DNA of 64,000 nucleotides, taken from Trichomonas vaginalis G3 (Eukaryota > Parabasalia > Trichomonadida > Trichomonadidae). The notes under the pieces are model-generated. The model was not told where the DNA came from. It saw nothing but the letters and a program-made list of their open reading frames with translations, and did no database searches. A program made the translations under genes and the position numbers. Below, piece after piece: positions 41,012-51,109 of the stretch; within the stretch, counting starts at the first letter, position 1, and each line of letters begins with the position of its first letter. The DNA lies in NCBI RefSeq assembly GCF_026262505.1, contig NC_067204.1, forward strand, positions 17,338,165 to 17,402,164, read 5' to 3'.

Positions 41012-42346
41012 AAATCTTCTGAAAAATAATATCACATAAACTCATATTATTTTCTAATATATAACTATTTTCTAATATATAACTATTTTATATAAAAATC
41101 AAATTCAATGATCTTAAAAGCGAATGATAAACCTCAAAATTTACGAATATAATGAGTGGGAATATAATGCTTATCTATCATAAAACCATATGAAATATCA
41201 ATTTTTGCTTTACGCCTAATTTTTGACGACAATTAGCAAAAAATGTTAAATGTTAACACTCAGTCCATTTGAATATGAAAAATAAAATTGACTTTGATTA
41301 AATGTTTTTATTTATCATGCAATTCTTCTTGCGACCAAAGATTTGAATAAAAGTTCAAAAAATAAGATAGCTTAAAAAATAATATACGGTAGGAGTAGGT
41401 GCCAAAAGTGCTTACTCTTAAACAACCGTCGGATTTCCGGGTGAAATCGTGACACACTTTCGTCTTTCGTAGGCGGTGGTGGTTGTTACAAAAGGTAACT
41501 TCGAATGTAGCGTGAAATCTGCAAAAAAAAATTCTGAAATTTGAATGGAGAACACAAAAATTGAATAGTTTACGTCAATAAAAAAGAGAAAAATGAAGCC
41601 AATGTGTCTCGAACCTAGGACTTAGAGCAGCAATCCCGCTGTTTATCCCATTACACTACATGCATCTCTCTCCTCAGTGAATGAGATCAACTATATGATA
41701 ACTTTTTTCAATTATATTCTTGTGGAAAAGTGGCAAATAGCAACTTTGACCCTCTCTCTATACGGTAGTGTTTACTAATAGATGAATAGTATATAAATTC
41801 TATTAAAATGGATTTGATCCAAAAAAATATAAAACCAAAAATAATTGTTATAATTTAAATGAAGAAGTAATTTAAAACGATTTTATTTATGATCAAATTT
41901 TATATATTTTTTTGGATCAAATCCATTTTAATAGAATTTATATACTATTCATCTATTAGTAAACACTACCGTATATTATTTTTTAAGCTATCTTATTTTT
42001 TGAACTTTTATTCAAATCTTTGGTCGCAAGAAGAATTGCATGATAAATAAAAACATTTAATCAAAGTCAATTTTATTTTTCATATTCAAATGGACTGAGT
42101 GTTAACATTTAACATTTTTTGCTAATTGTCGTCAAAAATTAGGCGTAAAGCAAAAATTGATATTTCATATGGTTTTATGATAGATAAGCATTATATTCCC
42201 ACTCATTATATTCGTAAATTTTGAGGTTTATCATTCGCTTTTAAGATCATTGAATTTGATTTTTATATAAAATAGTTATATATTAGAAAATAGTTATATA
42301 TTAGAAAATAATATGAGTTTATGTGATATTATTTTTCAGAAGATTT
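41012..42346. repeat. Inverted repeat with 444-bp arms and a 71-bp loop
   Basis: The left arm is 41012-41392 plus 41769-41831 and the right arm is 41903-42346. The arms match essentially base for base once the later 366-bp insertion and its 10-bp target duplication (41393-41768) are left out. The loop is 41832-41902. A transcript would fold into a very long double-stranded RNA. Confidence 0.85.
41393..41758 (-). mobile_element. 366-bp insertion with 10-bp target duplication and tRNA-like promoter
   Basis: It is flanked by TATACGGTAG on both sides (41383-41392 and 41759-41768). The empty site is preserved in the opposite palindrome arm, which proves the boundaries. On the minus strand it contains TAGTGTAATGG, a perfect Pol III A-box (TRGYNNANNGG), and ~36 nt further GGTTCGAGAC, which fits the B-box, in a ~75-nt tRNA-like stretch at ~41598-41672. 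The T and acceptor stems do not pair, so it is not a working tRNA. The outer ends are weakly inverted (GAGTAGGTGCCAAAAG against GAGAGAGGGTCAAAG). It is either a SINE-like tRNA-derived element or a MULE-type MITE that captured a tRNA; the 10-bp duplication fits the latter. Confidence 0.75.
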
Positions 42347-42599
42347 CATTCTATATGCCTATGAAAAGTACTCTCAAAACTAACTTTTTCCTAATTATAA
42401 TTAAATCTAGAATATTGTATTATGCTTAGTATTATTTCATTTTTCTCATCCAATTTAGAATTTACAAATGTCAAAAAATTGAGAGCTGTCACTTTTGATG
42501 AATTTCTGTTTATTACAATCGATTGCATTTAAATGTCATTTAATTTTTGGAAATATTAAGAATATATCATAAAACTATAAAATTAACTTTAAACGAATA

Positions 42600-42672
42600 G
42601 CTTCTGTAGCCTAGTGGTTATAGCGTTCGCCTAGTAAGCGGAAGGTCGTGGGTCCGAATCCCACCAGAAGCA
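42600..42672 (+). tRNA. tRNA-Thr (anticodon AGT)
   Basis: A full cloverleaf can be drawn. The acceptor GCTTCTG pairs with CAGAAGC (42665-42671), and A is the discriminator. The D arm contains the A-box TAGCCTAGTGG. The anticodon stem TTCGC/GCGGA encloses loop CTAGTAA with anticodon AGT. The T stem GTGGG/CCCAC encloses TCCGAAT. There is no intron and no encoded CCA, and T-runs follow a few bases downstream as a Pol III terminator. Confidence 0.97.
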
Positions 42673-43272
42673 ATTCTTTTTTCCTTTTTCATTCATCTAT
42701 CGGTGCGTCATAAATTCCGAAATACTTTCTCAAAGCAATATCCATGATTGCATAGATATCAGATTACAATAAGACTATTTATATTTCAAATACATTACAA
42801 CCGTTTGCTATAGTTAAGAAATTTTCTTCATTTATGAAAATGATTTCAGCTCTAATTTTGCCAAGTAACAAACTGATCTAATGTCTTCTCGAAGTGTATT
42901 CATTTCACAACAAATTCTTAATAAATGCTTTGCTTTCAATATTTCTTTCGAAAAATCTTTATAATCTCAAAGTATTCTCTAAACCACTTCGATTTAGCTA
43001 AAAATATCTCTTATGTTTTACATAATAATCTTTCAAACATAATATTAAATTCTCAAAATCAAATTTATTTGTATAAACTCATATCCTATAGTCAAAATAC
43101 ATCCACCCTACAAATCACTAAACTTTATTTATTTCATTCTAACAAAAAGCTTCATGATATGCTTGTTTTTTTCTTAGAAAATGAAATTTATCTAATAGAA
43201 TATAAATTGAGTTTATTATAATGAGCATTTTAATCATTCTCTTTCGTAATATTTTACTTCTTAAATTTTTTA
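42673..43272. other. Intergenic
   Basis: 600 bp. A 98-codon plus-strand frame (42925-43221) is Asn/Leu/Ile/Ser-rich low-complexity and is not supported as a gene. Nothing else is seen. Confidence 0.4.
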
Positions 43273-44507
43273 ATGTCTGATCAAGACAGTAATCCGAACA
43301 AATACAGTAAACTGCGAAGTATCTACAAATACTACATTGATTCATACGATGCGTTGTATCAGCTGAAAACGGAAAAAGAAGAAGATTTAAACTCAATTTA
43401 CAAAATGATCAAAACAGAATTGATTGATTCAAAGAAGCGTCTTCCACAAATTATAATAAAAGATATTTTGAATATCATTCCGTATAATAATCGCTATACA
43501 AAGTCATATTTATCTCTCGCCAAACTCATTTCAGATGATTATCAAATAAAAGATGTCCACAATGTTAATCTTGTTTCAAACTTTTTGTTTTACAAAGAAT
43601 ATGGCATTAAATTAGACAAATCTGCTGATTTCGAAAAAATTAAATCAGAAAATCTCGACATTTTTAAAGAAGATACAATTTACAGAGTAATTATGAATAA
43701 TGAATTAGGAATATTCATTCCATTCACTGAAAGAAAAGGATTTAATGAAAATCAAAGATTTAAAAGTAGTTTATATCCATATTCTTACAGTGCATTTTCA
43801 TTACTTGAATTATGTTGCTACCATGGAGCAGTTGATTGTTTCAAGTTCTTAAGAACTAAATTTAACTCAGAAATAACAAAAAATGTCTAGCATTTTCATT
43901 TTTAGGAGGAAATCCACAGATAATGAGTGAATGTTTGAAACAACAAAACCCAGATCAAGAATGCATGGAATATGCAATTATTTCACATAACATTGATTTT
44001 GTAACATTCTTAGTGAATGAGTACAACATAAGTATCAACGTATATTCTTGCAAAAAATATAATAATCTTGATTCATTTTTAGTTTTTTATGATCAAACTA
44101 ATCTTTTAAACATCTGCTTGAGGGTTTCACCGATGTTTAATATTCCATCCCTTTGCGAATATTTCCTTTCATTAGGTGTAGATGTCAATAAAAAATTTTC
44201 AGATGGAGAAACTGCTCTTCATATTGCAGCAGAATATAATAGTAAAGAAGCAGCTGAAATTCTGATTTCATATGGTGCAAATATCAATGAAAAGAATAAC
44301 CATAAGGAAACAGCCCTTCATATTGCAGCATGGTTTAATAGTAAAGAAACAGCTGAACTTCTTATTTCATATGGTGCAAATATCAAAGAAAAAGATAAAT
44401 TTGGAGAAACCGCTCTTCATAAAGCAAAAAAATATAATAGTAAAGAAACAGCCGAACTTCTTATTTCGCATGGTATTAAGGGTGCAGCAGTATGTACGTT
44501 AATTTGA
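43273..44507 (+). pseudogene. Ankyrin-repeat gene (DUF3447 family), frameshifted and 3'-truncated
   Basis: From ATG 43273 the frame encodes the family N-terminus (KYSKLRSIYKYYIDSYDALYQLK) and the DUF3447-type region up to 43890. A one-base loss in an A-run near 43880-43888 (compare ACTCAAAAATG in the copy at 35667) shifts the frame. The rest resumes from there with 'MSECLKQQNPDQECMEYAIISHNIDFVTFL' and about four ankyrin repeats. The final repeat is cut at 44478 by the end of a TA-flanked repeat element; the last residues (GIKGAAVCTLI) are element sequence. It is clearly inactive as a full-length protein. Confidence 0.85.
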
Positions 44508-44590
44508 TGGGAGAACTACCCTCTCAATTTTGATGGATTCGTTACTTTAATTTCTCAATGAATATGCAATAAAATTTGATTTTTACCTTG
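44479..44590 (+). mobile_element. Truncated relative of the AGGGTGC-ended element
   Basis: AGGGTGCAGCAGTATGTACG and the following ~90 bp, including CTACCCTCTCAATTTTGATGG, align with the reverse complement of the right end of the element at 32691-33738 (AGGGTGCACCCGCATGTACG ... TTACCCTCTCAATTTTGAAAG). The similarity fades around 44590, and no second end was found. It interrupts an ankyrin repeat on its left and abuts a WD40-like gene fragment on its right. Confidence 0.7.
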
Positions 44591-44592
44591 AT

Positions 44593-44943
44593 GAAGGCGG
44601 AACATTGAACAAGATTACCGGAAGATTTTCAAATATCAGAACTTTTGCAACTACAAACAGAAGCCCTCCTTATTTCGTTGGAGGTAACGATTTAGGCGAT
44701 ATAGCATTATTTGATTACGTCAAAGGCAAAGTTTTTCAGTTTAACGAGAAGACATTAAGCAAAACTAAGGTATGCGCTGTAGATGCAGATCCTCAAAGTG
44801 GCGCTGTTGTCATTATTTGGCGAGAAGTAATTTGAGCGACGTTCGACATCGACGGCCAACTATTACTTATGAATACAAATTCAAGAGCAGTATCGCAATT
44901 CGGTGCTTGTCAAATATCTATTAGAATTAAATTGGAATCTGAT
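44593..44943 (+). pseudogene. Internal fragment of a WD40/Vps8-like protein gene
   Basis: The frame has no ATG and reads 'NKITGRFSNIRTFATTNRSPPYFVGGNDLGDIALFDYVKG' and on to 'VCAVDADPQSGAVVIIWREVI'. It meets TGA at 44833-44835 and continues 'ATFDIDGQLLLMNTNSRAVSQF' before ending. The rhythm of short beta-blades with a GD-x-x-L-F-D pattern is that of a beta-propeller domain such as Vps8-type endosomal tethering subunits. Only ~110 codons survive, with at least one internal stop and no ends, so this is a relic of a duplicated gene. Confidence 0.55.
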
Positions 44944-44945
44944 CG

Positions 44946-45305
44946 GATTTGAATTGACCGATTTAGAAATAATATTTTGCTAGAAAAGACCAAAAAAAAT
45001 TCAAGAATTAGGATAATCGAATCTGTTATTCTTGAGAAATAAATTCTTTCTTCTTATTGTCTTTGCTTGAGATGAATAGTATTGGCTATTTAAACTACTG
45101 TTTTTGGATGATTTGCACCTAAGTAGAATTCTCAATTAAAAATTAAAAAAAAATATACAAATAATAGTACAAAGATATATCTGAGTGTGTGATAATCAAA
45201 TGTATTATTAATATGCATTAACAGATTTTCAAATAAGATTTAAATAAGTTTTACAAATACTTGATCAGTCAAAACATAAAAATAACGTAATATTATAGAT
45301 ACAAA
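44946..45305. other. Intergenic
   Basis: 360 bp of AT-rich sequence between a gene relic and the 3' end of the Tectonic-like gene. I see nothing specific. Confidence 0.4.
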
Positions 45306-46328
45306 TTAGCTGTTGTTAACACCTTTCCAGTTGAATGGAAGCCATGAGTCTTCATCAGCTTCTGAAGATGTGTCCAAAAAGTTTTCACTATTTGGAAGCT
45401 CGAAGAATCCAATGTGACCAACTACATGGGTTCCATTTATGAGCCCCGCATGAATTCCTTCGGGGAAGTCTGATGTAGTTGTATTTACTATAGCAGAATC
45501 AATAATATATTGTGGAGCTGGTTTATAGTCTGTAGCTTTGTACAATATTGATATCGTAAGTCCAAGGAAGCTTGTTGCAGCAACGTCAGTACTATTAACG
45601 CTGAAATCAATTGTTTGAGTATTATTTGGCATAATTCGAATTGTATGATTTCCTGTGGAGTCTAATAATGAAATTGTTGCATTTGGATTTGTTCCATTTG
45701 GAATATTAAATTCAAAATCTGAATTTACGCCGAATTCAAGTGGAATGGAAACAGAACCAGAGCTAGCATTGATGGTAAACAATTCTCCATCAGCATTGAG
45801 AATTGATTGTCCAAAAAGATAGCCTCTATTTGATTTGTCAGCTCCTGTAACAGTTGTAACGTCATCTTCTGTTAAATAACCAAAAGATGTGACGGCTGAA
45901 CTTGCTTTGCTCTGAACTGTATAATTTAACGCTGTATTTCTGTATTTTGAATATGGTACTGAATAAATGATTCCTCTGTTTGTTAAAGGATTGTTTTCGC
46001 GGTATACGCAGAATATTACACGCTTGAGCCAGTCTGAAACTGAGCCAACTGAATCTTTTGAAAAGCTATCACATCTTGTAACGATATCAGCAGTGGGAGC
46101 AGAGTAGCATTGTGTATATGTAGATGCATTATAGAATGAAGCGCACTTTGGAGCGCAGCAACAGTCTGGAATGCATGTGTAATTGTTAGTTTGGCAAGGG
46201 CAATCTGAAACGTCCCCTTTTTGGAGGGTTGAATAGTTAGAATTTGATTCATATGAGGTAGTTCCATTATTGTCATCGTAAGTAATATAACTTCTAACAC
46301 GGCGAAGTCCTAATATTGGAATAATCAT
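45306..46328 (-). CDS. Tectonic-like protein (ciliary transition zone candidate)
   Basis: The 340-residue protein contains the Cys signature 'DCPCQTNNYTCIPDCCCAPKC' (about residues 42-62), with the CPC-x(n)-C-x3-CCC-x3-C spacing that is the hallmark of Tectonic proteins. A long Asn/Thr/Ser-rich beta-type domain follows with many N-x-S/T glycosylation sites, as in the Tectonic DUF1619 region. Tectonics are part of the MKS complex that gates cilia and flagella at the transition zone, which fits a flagellated protist. The copy is shorter than animal Tectonics (~590-700 residues), has no clear signal peptide and no C-terminal helix, so a missing 5' exon or an alternative secretion route is possible. 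Confidence 0.7.
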   Translation of the reverse strand: MIIPILGLRRVRSYITYDDNNGTTSYESNSNYSTLQKGDVSDCPCQTNNYTCIPDCCCAPKCASFYNASTYTQCYSAPTADIVTRCDSFSKDSVGSVSDWLKRVIFCVYRENNPLTNRGIIYSVPYSKYRNTALNYTVQSKASSAVTSFGYLTEDDVTTVTGADKSNRGYLFGQSILNADGELFTINASSGSVSIPLEFGVNSDFEFNIPNGTNPNATISLLDSTGNHTIRIMPNNTQTIDFSVNSTDVAATSFLGLTISILYKATDYKPAPQYIIDSAIVNTTTSDFPEGIHAGLINGTHVVGHIGFFELPNSENFLDTSSEADEDSWLPFNWKGVNNS

Positions 46329-46847
46329 TTAATTTAATAAAACTAACAGAATTAAAAACTGACAAGAAAAATAATTTTGAAAACTCGTTAGTATTAATTC
46401 ATCCTCTCTAATGATATCATTAAGATTGTCACAAAGTAGGAAATAAATTTTATCATATGGAATCCTTCCAAGAAGAGTTTACAGTCAATATTTGAATTCA
46501 TTTAACTCTAAATATTGGAATTGAGATAATTTTTGAGTGTAAATATTCTCAAGTACATTACAGCAATGCCATAATTCAAAGAATAAAAGGAAAATACAAG
46601 TCTTACCTGTCCTGCAGAAATTGGATTCAAAATTGAATAGTTTACATTTATAAAGGGAGAAATTATCTTGTAAAAAATGTCCAATACTCTTTGATAACAA
46701 AGCCAACCAGTTATAATTAAGAAGTTTATATATAATACTCATTAGAAAAGAAATCAGAAAGTCCAGATCCAAATATTTCGGGCGATTCCTGAATGGATAA
46801 TTCATATAAAATAATTTGAAAAATTTACATAAAAATTTTAAATCGAA
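46329..46847. other. Intergenic between divergent genes
   Basis: 519 bp. A 106-codon minus-strand frame (46485-46805) without family features is not called. No clear initiator was seen. Confidence 0.4.
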
Positions 46848-48884
46848 ATGACGACCAATAACTTTGACAATGAGATGTATGATATTTTATTCGAAACCTT
46901 TGCTGATTACATCTCTGTTGCCACTCAAATTTACAGATTGAACATTTTTACTCCTATTTATCAAGATGATGTTTCGACATTAGCGCAAACAACCATATAT
47001 ATTGTACGAAAGTATCAAATACCATGCATTTCGTTCTTCTTGATGATAGATAAAGCATGTTCCTATAACAGAAAGTACACAAGAGTATATTGGAACTTGT
47101 TCACTAAATTAATGGACGAATTTAAGTTCGACAAGTTTGAAAACTTCGACTTCTCACCTTTATTTTCAGCTTTCATCAAATATAAATACAATCAGACAAC
47201 AGCAAAATTCTCTCACGAAATACAAAACGATGACGAATTTAACAGCTTAATGGAAGTTTTTAAGAGCGATACACTTATGCATGCTATGCTATACGATGAT
47301 GTAGAAGAGTTTAAGAAGCATGTAGACTTCAATTACCTCGAAAAATTCGATTATGATCTCGAAGATAAGCTAAAATTACCGTGGTTCATACCATACAACT
47401 CGAATTCGATCTCAGATTGGGTTTGTCAGTTTGGCGCAAAGAATTGTTTCGACTTTTGCGTTGAAAAAGGATTAACAATTACAAAAGATCATCTTAACTT
47501 AGCTTTTCTTGGAGGAAATTGTTTTATCATTGATAAGATAATCGAAAAAATAGGCATTGATAACCTCAAAGACTTTCCAATGACTAATGTTATTATTAAT
47601 CACGACAATGGCTACAAAATGAAGTTCTGGAGCCCATCAAAAGTCAGTTTCGAAGAGATTTCACAGCATCATGACCTTCTTTTATACATTTACAAGCTTT
47701 GTGAAACAAAGAATTTCAATTCTGCTCTTTTATATTGCGTTCCATTTGGTATTTTGCCATTTGTCAATTATCTCCTTGAGAATGGTGCAGATGCAAAGTC
47801 AGGTGCAGGTGCAACAGCTCTATATATCTGTTGCAAGGAGAAAAATCCTGAAATTTTGTCACTTTTGGCATCAAGAGGAGCTAATTATGGTGTTGTCACT
47901 GTTTGCAACTTGAGTGAAGCCGAGATTGCACGTAAGACGCGTGATATTGACTTCAGACACTTCATGCTTCTTGGTGGTGGTTCTCTTTTAGATTATTGCG
48001 CTGTTTTCGATTCTGTCGAAGTTGCTACAATTTTAGCACGAAAACTCGATGTTAATGGAAAGAATTCAAGAAGAAAACAGACAATACACATTGCAGCTAT
48101 GCACAATTCCGATGGTATTGTCAGACTTCTTCTCCAAAAGAAGGTGAACGTCAATGCTTTGAACAAAGGAAAAAGTACTCCTTTACACGTCGCCGCTCGA
48201 TATAATTCTGTCGATGTTTGCAAGTTGTTGATTGAGAAAGGTGCAGACACAAAACTCCTAAATGCTAAAGGAATGACAGCTCTCCATAAAACAGTGAAAA
48301 ATGAAGCAATTGATGTTGCAAATTTGTTATTACAAAAAGGTTTGAACATCAATCAAAAAGATTCAAATAATTTGAATAGTTTACAATTGGCGGTTATTAA
48401 GAATCGCGAAAAGATCTGCCAATTGTTTTTATCGAAAGGTGGAGATATAAAGGTCAAAGATGATGAAGGACGTTCGTTATTACATTTAGCCGCAAGGAAC
48501 GATGCACAGGATGTTGCACTTTTATTAATTGAGAAAGGTCTTGATGTCAATATCAGGGATGCAAAAGGAATGACTCCTTTATTGATATGTGCTGTTTTAG
48601 GAAACTCATCAATGGCTAAATTGCTGATCTCGAAAGGTGCTGACGTGAATTTGGCATCGAAGGAAGGATCAACAGCTTTGCATCTTGCCACAAATCATCA
48701 GGAATTGGGTGTTTTACAAGCAGTTTTAGAAAAAAACCCAAAGACAAATATTCAGGATTCTAAAGGAAAAACACCACTTGATATTGCAAATGAAAAAGGA
48801 AATGAAGAAATAATAAATGCTATCAAAAATTCCGCTGATCCAACTGAAACAAATCCAGATGGAAATGAACTTGAAGATATTTAA
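46848..48884 (+). CDS. Ankyrin-repeat protein with DUF3447-type N-terminus, intact
   Basis: The 678-residue protein is complete. It has a ~200-residue N-terminal helical region, the family segment 'GAKNCFDFCVEKGLTITKDHLNLAFLGGNCFIIDKII' equivalent to 'GAVDCFKFL...LEFSFLGGNPEI', and then about 11 ankyrin repeats (for example 'KSTPLHVAARYNSVDVCKLLIEKGADTK' and 'GRSLLHLAARNDAQDVALLLIEKGLDVN'). It ends in an acidic NPDGNELEDI tail. The repeats differ from one another, unlike the near-identical repeats in the other copies, so this gene is older and under selection. Role unknown; probably a scaffold. Confidence 0.9.
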   Translation: MTTNNFDNEMYDILFETFADYISVATQIYRLNIFTPIYQDDVSTLAQTTIYIVRKYQIPCISFFLMIDKACSYNRKYTRVYWNLFTKLMDEFKFDKFENFDFSPLFSAFIKYKYNQTTAKFSHEIQNDDEFNSLMEVFKSDTLMHAMLYDDVEEFKKHVDFNYLEKFDYDLEDKLKLPWFIPYNSNSISDWVCQFGAKNCFDFCVEKGLTITKDHLNLAFLGGNCFIIDKIIEKIGIDNLKDFPMTNVIINHDNGYKMKFWSPSKVSFEEISQHHDLLLYIYKLCETKNFNSALLYCVPFGILPFVNYLLENGADAKSGAGATALYICCKEKNPEILSLLASRGANYGVVTVCNLSEAEIARKTRDIDFRHFMLLGGGSLLDYCAVFDSVEVATILARKLDVNGKNSRRKQTIHIAAMHNSDGIVRLLLQKKVNVNALNKGKSTPLHVAARYNSVDVCKLLIEKGADTKLLNAKGMTALHKTVKNEAIDVANLLLQKGLNINQKDSNNLNSLQLAVIKNREKICQLFLSKGGDIKVKDDEGRSLLHLAARNDAQDVALLLIEKGLDVNIRDAKGMTPLLICAVLGNSSMAKLLISKGADVNLASKEGSTALHLATNHQELGVLQAVLEKNPKTNIQDSKGKTPLDIANEKGNEEIINAIKNSADPTETNPDGNELEDI

Positions 48885-49132
48885 AAAGAAAGTTTATACT
48901 ATTGTGCAAATTTTAATGTAAATATTTTACTTTTTTCTTTATGAGATATTAATTTATGAAGTATGATTATTTATATCACAAGAACGAATTGTATCATAGA
49001 GACTAAGCATACGTATAAATCTGTTTTCATAATAATGTTCAATGGCATATGATTGAGATATAATGAATCTAAAGCTATTCAAATAAAATGAATTTTGAGC
49101 TTTATATGCAAAATCCAAAATAAATTTTCTTA

Positions 49133-49285
49133 TTAATATGCGGCAAGTCTTTCGTCATCCATGAAAGCAACGTATGATGGAGTTGTTCTGTTACCCATAT
49201 CATTGGCAAGAATATCAACACGATTGTGAAGGAATTGACTGACACATGAGTATGTTGTACCAAGATCAATACCAAAAGCAGACAT
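49133..49285 (-). pseudogene. HSP70 N-terminal stub (50 codons)
   Basis: From ATG 49285, the frame reads [18 protein letters not shown], then '[20 protein letters not shown]' and 'MDDERLAAY', then TAA. This is the start of the HSP70 ATPase domain, including the phosphate-binding GIDLGTTYS loop and [10 protein letters not shown], at ~50 of ~650 residues. It is cut off exactly before the usual 'GDAAKNQ'. Nothing of HSP70 follows on the minus strand. It is probably a relic of a partial gene duplication next to the ankyrin copy at 49491. Confidence 0.85.
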
Positions 49286-49490
49286 TATATAAAAATGAAT
49301 TGGAATTTCTTTCTATTAACACTTCTCAAATTTTTGACAATTATAAAAATTCAATTTTTATCATTGTAAACATGTTTTATATCAGTAATTACAACATTTT
49401 TACTGCTTTTTTTTAATTTGAAATATAAAATAAGATAAACTAATATTTTCTTAAAATAATTAAAAATGTCACTACTGTGTCCGTGGAAAG

Positions 49491-51109
49491 TTACCATTGG
49501 GTCTCGCACGCGTTTGCATAGCGAATAAGAAGTCTGGCTGTCGCTTTACAATTATAATCTGTTGCAAGTTGAAGGGCTGTTTGTTTATATTTATCTTTTT
49601 CTTTAATATTTGCACCATGCGAAAGAAGAAGTTCGGCTGTTCTTTCACGGTTATATTCTGCCGCAATGTGGAGAGCTGTTTGTCCAAAATTATCTTTCTC
49701 ATTGATATTTGCACCATGTGAAAGAAGAAGTTCGGCTGTTCTTTCACAGTTATATTCTGCTGCATAATGAAGAGCTGTTTTTCCAGATTGATCTTTTTCA
49801 CTGACAGTTGCTCCATGTGAAAGAAGTAACTCGACTATATACTCATTTTTATTTCTTATTACATAATGAAGAGCTGTCATATGATATACATCTTTCCCAT
49901 TGACAGTTGCACCATGGGAAATAAGAAGTTTAGCTATTTCAATATAATTTTTTTCTGTGGCGATATGAAGAGCTGTTTTCCCAAATCGATCTTTTTCATT
50001 GATGTTTACACCATGTGAAAGAAGAAGTTCGGCTGTTCTTTCACAGTTATATTCTGCTGCATAATGAAGAGCTGTTTTTCCAGATTGATCTTTTTCACTG
50101 ACAGTTGCTCCATGTGAAAGAAGTAACTCGACCATATACTCATTTTTATATGTGGCGATGTGAAGAGCTGTTTGCTCATATTTATATTTTTTGTTGATAT
50201 TTGAACAATATGGAAGAAAATATTCATAAAGCAAAAGGACATTAAAATTAATTGAATAATAAAAGCAAATATCAGCATCATTAGTTTGATCGAAAACAAC
50301 AAAAAATGATTCAAGATTTTTATATTTTACGCATGATTCTAAAACAATCTTAAGATTGTATTCATTCATTAAGAATGTAACAAAATCAATGTTATGTGAA
50401 ATAATTGCATATTTCATGCAATCTTTATTTGGTTTTTGATATTTCAAACATTCACTCATTATCTCTGGATTTCCTCCTAAAAATGAAAATTCTAGACATT
50501 TTCGAGTTATTTCTGAGTTAAATTTCGTTCTTAAAAACTTGAAACAATCAACTGCTCCGTAGTAACAACATAATTCAAGAAATGAATATCCTTTTTCAGA
50601 ATATGGATATAAATGGCTTCTAATTTTTTTAACTTCATAAAATCTTCCACTTTCTGTGAATGAGATGAACCTTTCTAGATCATTATTCATAATTGCTTTG
50701 TAAATTGTATTTTCTTTTAGAATTTCGAGATTTTTTTATCCATTTTCTTAAAATCTTGACTTTTGCATAATTTAATTCCGTAGTCGTTATAAAACATGAA
50801 ATTAGATATGTTGGGAATATTTTTGACTTCATTTACTTGATAATCATCAGATATGAATTTCGCTAGTTCCAAGTATGACTTTATGTAGCGGTTTTTATAT
50901 GGAATGATGTTTAAAATGTCGCAGATAATATTTTGAGGTGAATATTTCTTTGAATCAATCAAAATTGTTTTGATCTTTTCGTAAATCGAGTGCAATTCTT
51001 TTTCATTTTCCGTTTTTAATTGATATAACGAAATATACAAATTATTGCAGTCACTACAGACTCGTTGAAATTTACTATATTTATCTTCATTAATGTCATA
51101 ATCAGACAT
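49491..51109 (-). pseudogene. Ankyrin-repeat gene (DUF3447 family) with one frameshift
   Basis: ATG 51109 starts the family N-terminus (MSDYDINEDKYSKFQRVCSDC). The frame is lost in a run of seven A's near 50735 and reaches a stop at 50717. The other frame carries the rest ('MNNDLERFISFTE', 'LLELCCYYGAVDCFKFL', 'CLEFSFLGGNPEIMSECL') and seven ankyrin repeats of the SHGANINEKD type to 49491. A homopolymer slip could be a genuine mutation or a sequencing error. Two of the repeats (ATVSEKDQSGKTALHYAAEY) are near-identical, again showing internal unit duplication. Confidence 0.85.

Larger units (their letters stand above)
40856..42512. mobile_element. Fold-back DNA element with 26-bp perfect terminal inverted repeats
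   Basis: The outermost 26 bp (40856-40881, starting TAAACAGAAATTCATC and ending AAAAGTGACA) are repeated exactly in inverse at 42487-42512. Inside are ~125 bp of unmatched sequence on each side and then an inner inverted repeat with 444-bp arms (41012-42346). No transposase is encoded. The element ends carry the same AAAAGTGACA found in the MULE ends. No flanking target duplication is evident. A 366-bp element has inserted into the left arm. Confidence 0.75.

Noticed and set aside
41598-41672. A second tRNA gene on the minus strand
   Set aside because: A and B boxes are present, but neither the acceptor nor the T stem pairs and the anticodon arm is irregular; it is treated as a tRNA-like part of the 366-bp insertion.
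42925-43221. 98-codon frame upstream of the ankyrin gene at 43273
   Set aside because: Asn/Leu/Ile/Ser low-complexity composition and no family features; typical of random AT-rich DNA.
46485-46805. 106-codon minus-strand frame between the Tectonic-like and ankyrin genes
   Set aside because: No recognisable domain, and it overlaps the short divergent promoter region of two well-supported genes.
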